Assembly (NCBI GenBank): GCA_958298945.1
Contig: OY282610.1
Span: 21,600,233 to 21,664,232 of the forward strand
Length of the DNA stretch: 64,000 nt
Direction of reading: 5' to 3'
From: Atherix ibis
Lineage: Eukaryota; Arthropoda; Insecta; Diptera; Athericidae
Numbering within the stretch: the stretch's first letter is position 1; each line of letters begins with the position of its first letter. The notes under the pieces are model-generated. The model was not told where the DNA came from. It worked only from the letters and a program-made list of their open reading frames with translations, and ran no database searches. A program made the position numbers and the translations under genes. Positions 34,301-46,657 of the stretch are shown piece after piece.

Positions 34301-35361
34301 TGTCTGTCTGACGTGCTATCTACACAAACAAACCTAATAAAGAGAAATTATTTAGATGAGTTGAGATTGAATAGGCACAGTATTTAATTGAGCTTTGGTG
34401 TGATTTGTTGGTGGTGTGCCGTGACGAGAATTATCGGCATACTCATTTTGTTAGTGCAAACAAAAAGAAAGAAAGAAGAAAACTCAAAACAATAACACGA
34501 ATCTATTCAATGGTGCAAGTGAGTCGGGATCAGTCGTCGTCAATATACTAAAGTGAACGGATAATAAAAACATTATTTTACCAACTATTTTATATTTAAT
34601 ACATAAGTTTGCGGAAAATCGATATTTCAATAAACAATACCGCATTGTAAACGAATGAATGTACAAAAAAAAAAAACAAATCTTTAAGATGCTCTAATTG
34701 GGGGCTAGTTATTGGGCTCCTTTTTAAGAAAGCCAACAAAAAATAACTTAATCAATTTAAGTGAATAATAGAAATAAAATAAAAACAAGTGACTGCTGCT
34801 GGTTCGTTTTAATTTGTAATTTTCTATATTCTAACAATAAAAAAATTGAATCTGTGTACCAGGTGATTTTTAATCAGTTAATTAAGAAAAGAAAAGAAAA
34901 ACAGAAAAAAATAATTATACATTGAAAGAAGGTAATTACAAAACAAAAAGACTGAGAGAGAGGAGTCAGAGTGAGAGTGTTGGAAAAGGGAGCGCGCGCG
35001 ACGAGGATCATTTTCGTTAGAACGTTAGAAGAAAAGTAAAATAAAAACAATTTACGCCGCATCTCTTAACTTCTAATAATATTGAAGTTTGTATTTAGAA
35101 AAAAATCGTTCGACAGTGTTTTTTGTTAATCGCTTTCTTCTTGTACAAAGTTCCACAACAATCATTGTTCAAGTAGATGATAATAAATCACAAAAGTCAG
35201 TACCCCACCCCCGCCCCATCAATAGAAAAAGTGCTCAGCAGAAGCAACCAAAATTAATAAATAAAAACAATTTAATAAAGTGTTAATTGAAGAAATTGAA
35301 TAATTAAAAGAAAATCTTCTTTATTTTAAAAAAATTGCACAAATTGACTATAGAAATAAAT
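34301..35361 (+). promoter_or_regulatory. Probable promoter/5'UTR region of the signal-peptide gene
   Basis: The kilobase before the ATG at 35362 is less AT-rich than its surroundings. It has a GAGA-factor-like tract (GACTGAGAGAGAGGAGTCAG near 34951-34978) and a GC patch (GGGAGCGCGCGCGACGAGG, 34988-35006). A candidate initiator GATCAGTCGTC lies near 34527. No TATA box stands out. The transcription start cannot be placed. Confidence 0.35.
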
Positions 35362-35781
35362 ATGCGTGAATATAGAAAAGTGGGGATTTTTTTGTTGCAA
35401 TTTTTGATTGCGATCGGTTCGGTGATAATAGCGGAAAGTGTCCGTCATGGATTTCCGCCGGACTATTTGCATGTAAATATGGAGGAAGAGGAACGTTCGA
35501 TACGAAAGCCGCATATAATAAATCTTAATGATGAGAATAATTTTGATGGTGAAACTATCGGGGTTGGTGCCGGTGCCGGTTTTGGAACGGTAGATGGGGA
35601 TCATCTTATTCGGGATTACTTAAAGAGATTTGTCAATAGTCGTCGACGTAGAGATTTGGGATCCGGAAGTGATAGCGATAATGGAGGGTATAGAGAAACC
35701 GATAATGGTGCTGACTATGACAATGAAAAATCTGGTCCGGTTTTGACTGATGCCGATCTCGTTAACAATATCTCAATTAAG
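35362..35781 (+). CDS. First coding exon of a secreted/membrane protein, possibly a Cys-loop receptor subunit
   Basis: 140 codons from ATG to a GTAAAT donor at 35782 (phase 0). Residues 1-27 (MREYRKVGIFLLQFLIAIGS then VIIAES) form a clear signal peptide. The mature part is hydrophilic: RHGFPPDYLHVN, an acidic stretch, a Gly/Ala run (GVGAGAGFGTVDG), basic LKRFVNSRRRRDLG with a possible dibasic cleavage site, a Ser/Asp/Gly-rich stretch, then SGPVLTDADLVNNISIK at the exon end. The closing NNISI resembles the N-glycosylated start of the ligand-binding domain in GABA-A/glycine-type receptor subunits (N-x-S then I-L-E/D). In Drosophila the orphan subunit CG8916 lies, as I recall, near beta-Spec, but I could not verify that. 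No later exon is identified in the remaining 28 kb, so the gene must have a very long first intron. A secreted neuropeptide-like precursor is the alternative. Confidence 0.6.
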
Positions 35782-36116
35782 GTAAATAAATTCCATATCA
35801 TCCATCACCTGAAAATTTTCTAATGGAAAATAATCGATAATTTCTTGTATAAAAAAAAATCTATTTGTTTTTTTTCTTCACAAAAAACTCAACTTTTGTT
35901 TTCATCTTTTATCGATGCATTTTATTGCACTTTTTTTCTCCAAATTGAATACATTTTATGCAATTAACATTAAAAAATGGAAGAGATTCTCTTTTTTTTT
36001 ATCATCTTTAGTGAAAATTTTTAGGGAAGAGATTCTCTTTTGCAGTTACATCCTTAAATAAAGGATAATTATCAGTCTTTATATACATAAAAACAAAAAA
36101 AGTATACTACGAGTAG
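35782..36116 (+). other. Start of long intron
   Basis: The donor GTAAAT is followed by AT-rich sequence. GGAAGAGATTCTCTTTT occurs at about 35980 and 36025, and the longer form GGAAGAGATTCTCTTTTGCA... with CTTAAATAAAGGATAATTATCAGT (36025-36081) recurs at 39204-39262. Confidence 0.6.
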
Positions 36117-38656
36117 CTCCTAATGAAAAATCTAGAAAATTTCTACTGAAAATTTCAACTAACAATTTCTAAAGAAAATTGCCACTAAAATTTCTACTGA
36201 TAATTTCTACCGGCAAATTCTACTGAAAATTTCTAGAAAATTCATATTGAAATTTTCTGCTAAAAACTTCTAAGGCAAATTCCTATTGAAAAATTTCTAA
36301 GGACAAATTCTATTTCAAATTTCTAAGGCGAATTCCTATTGAAAAATTTCTACTGAAAAATCCTACTAAAAATTAGTACTAAAAAATCCTTCTAAAAATT
36401 TCTACTGAAAAATCCTAACAAAAATTTCAATGAAAATTCATACTGAAAATTTCTATTGAATATTTTTTCTAAAAATTGCAACTAAAAATTTCGATTGAAA
36501 ATTTCTAATGACAATTTCTATTGAAAATTTCTACTAACAATTTCTAAAGAAAATTTCTACGGATAATTTCTACCGGCAAATTCTACTGAAAATTCCTACT
36601 AAAATTTTCTACTGAAAAATCCTAACAAAAATTTCTATTGAAAAATTACAACTAAAAATTTGTACTGAAAATTCCCACCGAAAATTTCAATGAAAATTCA
36701 CACTGAAATTTTCTACTAAAAATTCCTGTTGAAAAATTCCTACTGAAAATTTCTATTGAATATTCTTTCTAAAAATTACAACTAAAAATTTCGATTGAAA
36801 ATTTCTAAGGACAATTTCTACTGAAAAATTCGACTAAATATTTCTAAGGAAAATTTTTAGTGAATATTCTTTCTAAAAATTACAACTAAAAATTTCTACT
36901 GAAAAATTCTAAGGACAATTTCTATTGAAAAATTCGATTAAATATTTCTAAGGAAAATTTCGACTGAAAATTTCTACCGGCAAATTCTACTGAAAATTCC
37001 TATTGGAAATTCCTACTGAAAATTCGTACTATAAAATCCTTCTAAAAATTTCTACTGAAAAATTCTACTAAATATTTCTAAGGACAATTTCTACTGAAAA
37101 ATTCTACTTAATATTTCTAAGGAAAATTTCGGCTGAAAATTTCTAAGAACAATTTCTACTGAAAATTCCTACCGAAAATTTCGACTGAAAATTCGTACCG
37201 AAAATTCCTACTAAAAAATCCTTCTAAAAATTTCTACTGAAAAATTCGACTAAATATTTCTAAGGACAATTTCTACTGAAAATTTCTATTGAAAAATTCT
37301 ACTAAATATTTCTACTGAAAATTCCTACTAAAAAATACTTCTAAAAATTGTAAGGAAAATTGCTGCTGAAAATGTCTAATGAAAATTCCTGCTAAAAATT
37401 TCTAAGGAAAATTGCTGGTGAAAATGTCTAATGAAAATTTCTAAGGCTAATTCCTACTGAAAAATTTCTGGGGCAAATTTCTATTGAAAAATTCTACTAA
37501 ATATTTCTACTGAAAATTCCTACTGAAAATTCCTACTGAAAAATTTCTACTGACAATTTGTACTGAAAATTCCTACTAAAAAATTCTTCTAAAAATTGTA
37601 AGGAAAATTGCTGCTGAAAATGTCTAAGGAAAATTGCTGCTGAAAATGTCTAATGAAAATTCCTATTGAAAATTCCTACTAAAAATTCGTACTATAAAAG
37701 CCTTCTAAAAATTTCTATTGAAAAATTCGACTAAATATTTCTAAGGACAATTTCTACTGAAAAATTCTACTTAATATTTCTAAGGAAAATTTCTAAGAAC
37801 AATTTCTACTGAAAATTCCTACCGAAAATTTCGACTGAAAATTCGTACCGAAAATTCCTACTAAAAAATCCTTCTAAAAATTTCTACTGAAAAATTCGAC
37901 TAAATATTTCTAAGGACAATTTCTACTGAAAAATTCTACTAAATATTTCTACTGAAAATTCCTACTGAAAATTCCTACTAAAAAATTTCTACTGACAATT
38001 TGTACTGAAAATTCCTACTAAAAAATTCTTCTAAAAATTGTAAGGAAAATTGCTGCTGAAAATGTCTAATGAAAATTCCTGCTAAAAATTTCTAAGGAAA
38101 ATTGCTGCTGAAAATGTCTAATGAAAATTCCTATTGAAAATTCCTACTAAAAATTCGTACTATAAAATCCTTCTAAAAATTTCTACTGAAAAATTCGACT
38201 AAATATTTCTAAGGACAATTTCTACTGAAAAATTCTACTTAATATTTCTAAGGAAAATTTCGGCTGAAAATTTCTAAGAACAATTTCTACTGAAAATTCC
38301 TACCGAAAATTTCGACTGAAAATTCGTACCGAAAATTCCTACTAAAAAATTCTTCTAAAAATTTCTAAAGCAAATTCCTACTGATAATTTCTACCGGCAA
38401 ATTCTACTGAAAAATCGTAACAAAAATTTCTACTGAAAATTCCTACTGAAAATTCCTACTAAAAAATTTCTACTGACAATTTGTACTGAAAATTCCTACT
38501 AAAAAATCTTTCTAAAAATTGTAAGGAAAATTGCTGCTGAAAATTTCTAATGAAAATTTCTATTGAAAATTTCTACTGAAAATTTCTACTAGAAAATTCC
38601 TACTGAAAAATTTCTAAGGAAAATGCCTACCGAAAAATCCGACTGAAAATTTCGGA
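36117..38656 (+). repeat. 2.5-kb degenerate 14-mer minisatellite (intronic)
   Basis: Built of variants of TTTCTACTGAAAAT (also TCCTACTAAAAAT, TTCTAAGGAAAAT) with period about 13-15. Longer duplicated blocks are nested inside: for example, AAATATTTCTAAGGACAATT and GAAAATTGCTGCTGAAAATG recur at about 37360, 37600, 38040 and 38520. The sequence holds no ORF. Direct repeats of about 57 bp lie just outside both edges (36025-36081 and 39204-39262). Confidence 0.95.
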
Positions 38657-40955
38657 ACCACTACAAATTTATAAAAAGTAAATTTTAGCAATTCACTAAG
38701 TTCAGAATCTCCTTTTAAATAAGAAATATATATAAAATATTATGCATTCTCTTACTAAAGTAAAGACGTTTACGAACTATGGATTTTTTCGTCCATTTGA
38801 AATTTGCGCGGTATTTTTCAACTGTCAAATTGCTAAGCTGTGATTCGTCAGAGAAATTTGCGTAGCTGTGATTTGTCAAAAGTTAACAAGAAATTAGTTT
38901 GCTTTATTTGAGAGGAGGAGTTTTCATCGATTTCTCAGATAAAATAATATCGATTTTTTTTTAATCATATTTCTTAAATTTTATTTATCATACAATATTT
39001 CGGATCAAAAATTCTTATATTTACTGTTCAGATAACAATCTATTTATATATGATTAATATTGATCGTTAGCGGTAGTTACGAGTTTAAAAATAAAGCACA
39101 ATATTTTTTTTCTTCCTAATACTTATTTTCAATGCACTTTTTTCTAGTCTTTTTTCCCATCCAATTGCACCAACAAATTAAATTTTAATGAAAAAATCGA
39201 ATGGAAGAGATTCTCTTTTGCAGTTTCATCATTAAATAAAGGATAATTATCAGTCCTTTATTTATTCTATAATTTATATAAATAAAACGGTAGTGAAACA
39301 ATAAACATTGACGACAATTTAAAACAGAACAATTAGAAATTTATCAAAAAAAAAGTAAATTTGATAAAATCGTTTTCCTTTTTCGAATTCTATTTTTAAA
39401 ATGAGTTTTTCTTTTTATTTATTTTCTGTTATAAATAAATGCCAAAAAAAAAACTGTTAAATACCGCAAAGCCATTTTTTTATTTACCAAATAAAACGGA
39501 CTGAATAGGAGATCATCACGAAGTTAATGACCAAAGCCGCCGATTTGAATATTAGGCGGAGGGCTAAAAATGCTTGTTCGAATTCGAAACTGTGGCATTT
39601 TTTTTCGAAGAACTAATCATTCCTAACTTATTGAAGGATAATTTTTAATTTGTTTATTTATGCAGATGTGAGAAAAAATTCTTAGAAGTCGTTATTTAAA
39701 GTATTTTATAAGTAAAAATATCCTATAGTCGTAAAAACTTAATTATTTCATTGTTTGTAGGGTAGAAAGATTGTTTCGATATTGTAGGTGCCGTTCAACA
39801 AACAAACAGTCGTCAGTGCATTTTATTTTGCCATAAAAACTGTGGATAAAGATTGTTGTTGTTGTTGTTGTTGTTGTTCGCTTTATTTCAAGAACAAAGA
39901 TCGTTTCCATATTTAATATTTTCATATTGCGGCTGCGAGTTTGTTTTTGTAGGTGATTTGATTGCATTAAAAACTGCTGTGAGAAGAGAGATAAGAACGA
40001 CTGTTGTGAAATTCTGGGACATTAGAATTACTGCCGTGGCAACGCAGCCATGCCGCGGTTTTGAGCGGGTCTAACAATCACATTACTCTTTCCAATCGAC
40101 CACACGAACACGATGAGGTCGTTCCAATTAGATCACTGATGCGGAACTGATCGACGAAAAAGGTACACCACCAACACAACCTCACAGCAGTTAAATCTTT
40201 TATGAGGTTATGTGGGTTCGTACACAAAAGTATCAATTATTATTATTATTTTTTTTTTCTGAGAATACCGTCGTTGATAAAAAGCTGGGACTCCCCTTAT
40301 AATTTGCGAATAGAAGCAATCGGTCGCTATGCAATAGAAATTTTATTGAATTCATTTTCTAATGCTCTCGTTTCGTCGAGAAATTTTTTAATATTTTTCT
40401 GCGGCAGATTTTGTGAATTCATTATTTATTTTCTGGTGTTTATCCTTCAAATTTTGTGCATATTTGTTGTGTAAATTTCTCAAATTTTTTATTTTTTTTA
40501 AATTTTTTTTATATTTAAAAGAAAAAAAAATCACTATTTTTCTAAAAAAAAAAAAAATTCTTTTAAAATAAAGATTTTTCGACAAAAATTTTTCTTAACA
40601 AATAATTTTTTTTGGTTAAAACATTTAAAAAAAAAAAATTAAATCGATTTTTTGACAACAGAAAATAACAGAATTTTTGGGAAAAAACATCTATTTTTGG
40701 GTAAAGCTAATATTTAGAAATAATTTCGATTTACAAATACACTGTGAGTAGTGGAGAACTACAATAATAATCGACGGAATTTAGAGACGAGGGAAAATTT
40801 ACTTTCTGGGTAAATTTTTTTCACGCCAACGTCAAAAGTAACCAAATTTTAGACTAAAAAACTTTTAGTTTGGATGTAAGGGAATTTTTAAAAAGACTTT
40901 TTAGGTGTGGATTTTTATAAAAAATATCGATAATCATCAAATGCAAAAATGGTTA
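38657..40955. other. Intronic/intergenic DNA
   Basis: Contains a short duplication TTGCTAAGCTGTGATTCGTCA/TTGCGTAGCTGTGATTTGTCA (about 38830-38880), the 39204-39262 direct repeat and a (TTG)7 tract (39856-39879). A GC-richer stretch at 39980-40200 (GCCGTGGCAACGCAGCCATG, CACGAACACGATGAGG) has no clear reading frame. No gene supported. Confidence 0.45.
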
Positions 40956-40959
40956 AAAA

Positions 40960-43310
40960 AAACTCTTTTAGTTAATAGTCTATTTTGTTAAAATATGCAA
41001 AAATTTTATTCTAAAAGTTGTTGAGAAAAATAATTTTAATTATTTTTGGAGAAATTTTTAATAAAAAATTTTTTTTGATGGTAAAAAAATTTACTTAAAA
41101 ATGTTTAATTGAATTTTTAACAGCTTTTTTTTAAAAGCAAATTTTTGTTAAAAATTTGTTTAACAAAATTGCGAGCGGCCTTAAAAGATTTTTAAAAATT
41201 ACAATAATTTTTGTAGAGAGTTCTTAAACGCACAAACAGTTCAAGAAACTCTCACAAATAGTCTCTTTTGTTGAAATATACAAGTTTTTTTTGGAGAAAT
41301 TTTTAATAACAATTTATTTCTTTGATGATAAAAAAATTTACTTAAAAATGTTTAACTGTATTTTTTACAGGTTTTTATTAAGAGCAAATTTTTGTTAAAA
41401 ATTTGTTTAACAAAATTGCGAGCGGCCTTAAAAGATTTTTAAAAATTACAATAATTTTTGTAGAGAGTTCTTAAACGCACAAACAGTTCAAGAAACTCTC
41501 ACAAATAGTCTCTTTTGTTGAAATATACAAGTTTTTTTTGGAGAAATTTTTAATAACAATTTATTTCTTTGATGATAAAAAAATTTACTTAAAAATGTTT
41601 AACTGTATTTTTTACAGGTTTTTATTAAGAGCAAATTTGTGTTAAAATTTTTAAAAAAAATTTGGGAGAGTCTTTAAAAAATATTTTTAAAAATTGATTT
41701 TCGTAGAGAGTTCTTAAACGCACAAAAAGTTCAAGAAACTCTTAGTCTCTTTTGTTAAAATATGCAATTTTTTTTGGAGAGATTTAAAAATAAAAGATTG
41801 GACACATTTTGAAAAATGTAAAAATTTTAATTATTTTTGGAGAAATTTTTAATGACATTTTTTTTTATGATAAAAAAATTTACTTAAAAATGTTTAACTG
41901 TATTTTTTACAAGTTTTTATTAAGAGCAAATTCGTGTTAAAATTTTTAAAAAAAATTTGGGAGAGTCTTTAAAAAATATTTTTAAAAATTAATTTTCGTA
42001 GAGTTCTTAAACGCACAAAAAGTTCAAGAAACTCTCAGTCTCTTTTGTAAAAATATGCAGAATTTTTTGGAGAGATTTAAAAATAAAAGATTGGACACAT
42101 TTTGAAAAATGTAAAAATTTTAATTATTTTTGGAGAAATTTTTAATGACATTTTTTTTTATGATAAAAAAATTTACTTAAAAATGTTTAACTGTATTTTT
42201 TACAAGTTTTTATTAAGAGCAAATTCGTGTTAAAATTTTTAAAAAAAATTTGGGAGAGTCTTTAAAAAATATTTTTAAAAATTAATTTTCGTAGAGTTCT
42301 TAAACGCACAAAAAGTTTAAGAAACTCTCAGTCTCTTTTGTAAAAATATGCAGAATTTTTTGGAGAGATTTAAAAATAAAAGATTGGACACATTTTGAAA
42401 AATGTAAAAATTTTAATTATTTTTGGAGAAATTTTTAATGACAATTTTTTTTTGATGATAAAAAAATTTACTTAAAAATGTTTAACTGTATTTTTTACAG
42501 GTTTTTATTAAGAGCAAATTTTTGTTAAAATTTTTTTTTTAAATTTGGGAGAGTCTTTAGAAGATATTTTAAAAAATTAATTTTTGTAGAGAGTTCTTAA
42601 ACGCATAAAAAGTTCAAGAAACTCTCAGTCTCTTTTGTTAAAATATGCAAAAACTTTTTGTTAACATTTTTGAAGAGATTTAAAAGTAAAAGATTTTAGA
42701 AAATTTAAAAATTTTAATTATTTTGGAGAAATTTTTAATAAAAAAATTATTTTTATGATAAAAAAATTTACAATTTTATATTTTCTCGAAAATGTTTAAC
42801 TGTGTTTTTTACAGGTTTTTATTAAGAGCAAATTTGTGTTAAAATTTTTTAAAAAAATTTGGGAGAGTCTTTAAAAGATATTTTTAAAAATTAATTTTCG
42901 TAGAGAGTTCTTAAACGCACAAAAAGTTCAAGAAACTCTCAGTCTCTTTTGTTAAAATATGCAAATTTTTTTGGAGAGATTTAAAAATGAAAGATTGGAC
43001 ACATTTTGAAAAATGTAAAAATTTTAATTGTTTTTGGAGAAATTTTTAATGACAATTTTTTTTTTTGATGATAAAAAAATTTACTTAAAAATGTTTAACT
43101 GAATTTCTTACAGCTTTTTTTTTAAGAGCAAATTTTTGTTAAACATTTTAAAAAAAAATTTGGGAGAGTCTTTAAGGGATATTTTTAAAAATTAATTTTT
43201 ATAGAGTCCTTAAACGCATAAAAAGTTCAAGAAACTCTCAGCTGATAGTCTGTTTTGGTAAAAAAGATGCAAATGCTTTTTGTTAGATATTTTTAAGAAT
43301 TTTTTTTCAT
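40960..43310 (+). repeat. Tandem array of 243-314-bp units
   Basis: GTTCTTAAACGCA(C/T)A starts at 41220, 41467, 41710, 42003, 42296, 42593 and 42907, with a variant at 43206. Shared features are TTGGAGAAATTTTTAAT, AAAATTTACTTAAAAATGTT, TTTACAGGTTTTTATTAAGA and GAAACTCTCA. Early units are 243-247 bp and later ones 293-314 bp. The longer units gained an AAAGATTGGACACATTTTG segment. Units 3 to 5 are almost identical. Confidence 0.93.
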
Positions 43311-43319
43311 GAAATTTAT

Positions 43320-43885
43320 ATTTAACAGGAGACTCTGCTGATGATTGCGCCTTTAAAATAAATAATTACTTTAAATAATTTGTCAAAATGGTTCATTATG
43401 AATAAATTAAAACTGAATGTTGATAATTCAAAATGTATGATCGTTAATGGTTAGTTGGATAATAAACGTATTATATTTGATGATATTAATTGAGAAACTG
43501 TAGATAAAATTAAATATTTGGGTGCCATTATAGATGATCGACTAAAATATGTAAAATTTAAGAAGATTTTTTCATTTCTTTGTACTAATAAAAAAAGGAT
43601 ATATTTTCTATTCGAGAGAATATAAATCAATATTCACTATTAGAGAGAGATTAGAAAATGTGTTAATATATTTTTTTTGATTTTACATAATTCGGCTATG
43701 ATTTGCTACAAAATTTTTAAGGTACATATTTTCTAATATATTGTAAATAAATAATTTTATGATTGAGTAAAGAAAAAAAAATGCTTTAATTTCAGACACA
43801 AATAAATTAATCACTATTAAACAAAACCGACAACCTAATAGTTTATTGGCATTTAAAGAGCTGAACTATGAATTTTAAGAATATT
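43320..43885 (+). pseudogene. Non-LTR reverse transcriptase relic, C-terminal part
   Basis: From 43329 the frame reads DSADDCAFKINNYFK, a remnant of the catalytic A/YADD box. It continues LSKWFIMNKLKLNVDNSKCM then IVNG and, after a stop, LDNKRIIFDDI and VDKIKYLGAIIDDRLKY. These are the thumb-region motifs of jockey/R1-like elements (W-x3-N-x-LK-LN-x2-K-x3; Y-LG-x2-ID). Further pieces NSAMICYKIFK and KLITIKQNRQPNSLLAFKEL follow to about 43880. Several stops (TAG, TGA) show decay. It directly abuts the end of the tandem array. Confidence 0.82.
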
Positions 43886-45104
43886 TATTTAGCCAACATT
43901 ATTATTGAAATTTTTGTATCTTTTGTTAAGTCGTCTATAAAAATCTCCAAAATTCGTCGTCGGAATTATTAATTAATGATCACCACGCACTTATTTATGT
44001 CGACTATGTGAATATTAAACAAATAAGCAAATAAACAATTAGAAATAATTATAAAAACTTGGTAATTAAATGTGAATATAAAAAAAATCTCACGTTTCAA
44101 AGAAACCTCTATTCTTGACAGCAGTTTATGTGTCATAACAAAAAAGTCTTAACATATGGAAAAATTTCTGAAGACGACGAAAACGTAAATATTTTTGCGT
44201 TTATTTGGCTATTTTTATAAATAGACTAAATTGAGAACATAAAGTGACATCAAGGCTATTTTTGCTATTATTTTTAAGTGGTTGACAAAAAGTTCAAAAG
44301 TTGCCTTAACAAAAATTGTTGATATTTTATAAAAAATAAAAAAAATAAAAGAAAAAAAATGAGTGCGTTTGATTTTAAAAGGTGAGTGCACTCTCATCTG
44401 ATGTCAAAAAACAAATGAAAAAATTTGAAAAAAAAATTCTAAAGAGAAAAATTAATAATACGTGTAGAATGTTATCGTGTTGCCATATTATAAGTAATTT
44501 TGGTATGTTTTTCGTTGAGGGGTTTTTTGTTCTTTTGAGAAAAACTGTTCTTTCATGTCGAACGTGGGAAAAATTAACCAAAAATAGAAAGCAGAATAGA
44601 AAAATTAATGAGACTGCAAAGAGAACATCTTATTTCTCCTACACATACTTAACTGTGGGAAAATTGTCTCCTCAATTTTTTCAATTTGCTCTCAAATTTA
44701 CATTTACATTAATACTACGTGCATATTTACAAGCATATACCACATATGTATGTATATTGCCATCATCCACAAGAGTAGTACTTATTATTTTCAAAATTAT
44801 AGCGCCTCGGATACAAAAAAAATACAATTAAAGCCCATCTACATCCAAATCAGTGTGGTCTTTATTCATTTGAATTTGGATGCAAGAAAAAAAAATTCCG
44901 TATGTGTGTCACTAGGCAAATGTCAACAAATAATGTAAACAAAATAAAATAATTTTTGCACATTTATAAATATTCAACAGCCGATGAATTTTTTTACTTT
45001 GTTAATTCTTTAATAAATAAAAATAAAAACAAAAATGAAATAATATAAAAGAAAACTGCAAATAGTTGGAGATATTTTTAGTTAAATTTAATTTCAGTCA
45101 GAAT
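43886..45104. other. Intergenic, no gene supported
   Basis: A short sequence ATGAGTGCGTTTGATTTTAA (44359-44378) runs into AAG|GTGAGTGC at 44382 and looks like a mini-exon with a good splice donor. It is too short to support. An open frame on + at 44382-44831 starts from GTG within that donor and has no family resemblance. Confidence 0.35.
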
Positions 45105-46657
45105 AAAACGCTTTTTCGAAATTTTCTTATTTTCGATCGAAGAAGCATCTTATTTTAGATCAACAAAATTTCGACCAAAAAATTATTTTTCCACTAACAA
45201 AATATTGCAATTTTTACCAAAAAATATTTCAATTTCGACAAGCAAAAATTATCTTATTTTCGATCGAAGAAGCATCTTATTTTAGACCAAACAAAATTTC
45301 GACCAAACAAAAAACATGTTTTTGACCAACAAAATTTCGACCAAAAAATTATTTTGCCAACTAACAAAATATTGCAATTTTTACCAAAAACATTTTATTT
45401 TAGTCCAACAAAATTTCGTTCTTAAAAAATATTTATTTGACATTGCTTACAATTGAATTATGTCATATTTTCGACCAATAAATTATCGTATTTTCGAACA
45501 AAAAAACATCTTAGTTTTGATAAAATAAATTTTATTTTCAGCTAACAAAATTTCGACCAAAAAATTATTTCTTTAACTAACAAAATATTGCAATTTCGAC
45601 CAAAAAATATTTCAATTCCGACAAACAAAAATTTTCTTATTTTCGATCTAAGAAGCATCTTATTTTAGACCAACAAAATTTCGACCAAACAAAAAACATG
45701 TTTTTGACCAACAAAATTTCGACCAAAAAATATTTCAATTTCGACAAACAAAAATTTTCTTATTTTCGATCTAAGAAGCATCTTATTTTAGACCAACAAA
45801 ATTTCGACCAAACAAAAAACATGTTTTTGACCAACAAAATTTCGACCAAAAAATTATTTTTCCAACTAACAAAATATTGCAATTTTGACCAAAAAACATT
45901 TTATTTTAGTCCAACAAAATTTCGATCTAAAAAATATTTTTTTGACCAAGAAAACATTGTTTACTATTGAATTATGTCATATTCTCGACCAATAAATTAT
46001 CGTATTTTCGAACAAAAACACATCTTAGTTTTGATCAAAAAATTTTTATTTTCAGCCAACAAAATTTCGACCAAAAACTTATTTCTTCAACTAATAAAAT
46101 ATTGCAATTTCGACCAAAAAGTATTTCAATTTCGACAAGCAAAAATTATCTTATTTTCGATCGAAGAAGCATCTTATTTTAGATCAACAAAATTTCGACC
46201 AAACAAAACCCATGTTTTTAGCCAACAAAATTTCGACCAAAAAATTATTTTTCCAACTAACAAAATATTGCAATTTTGACCAAAAAACATTTTATTTTAG
46301 TCCAACAAAATTTCGATCAAAAAAAATAAAAATTAGTTTTGATAAAAAAAATTTTATTTTCAGCCAACAAAATTTCGACCAAAAACTTATTTCTTCAACT
46401 AATAAAATATTGCAATTTCGACCAAAAAGTATTTCAATTTCGACAAGCAAAAATTATCTTATTTTCGATCGAAGAAGCATCTTATTTTAGACCAACAAAA
46501 TTTCGACCAAACAAAACCCATGTTTCCAGCCAACAAAATTTCGACCAAAAAATTATTTTTCCAACTAACAAAATATTGCAATTTTGACCAAAAAACATTT
46601 TATTTTAGTCCAACAAAATTTCGATCTAAAAAATATTTTTTTGACCAAGAAAACATT
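45105..46657 (+). repeat. Complex satellite of TTCGACCAAAAAAT repeats, segment 1
   Basis: Short repeat TTTCGACCAAAAAATTATTT with variants (CAACTAACAAAATATTGCAA, GATCGAAGAAGCATCTTATT, TTAGTTTTGATAAAAAAAAT) organised in longer units that restart at TTGTTTACTATTGAATTATG. Apparent long open frames result from the lack of stops in the unit, and they exist in two + frames at once. Confidence 0.97.

Noticed and set aside
39743..40585. Open frames around the (TTG) tract and AT-rich DNA
   Set aside because: Driven by trinucleotide repeat and poly-T content.
44382..44831. 149-codon + open frame
   Set aside because: Begins at a GTG inside a splice-donor-like sequence, has mixed hydrophobic content and no recognised motif.
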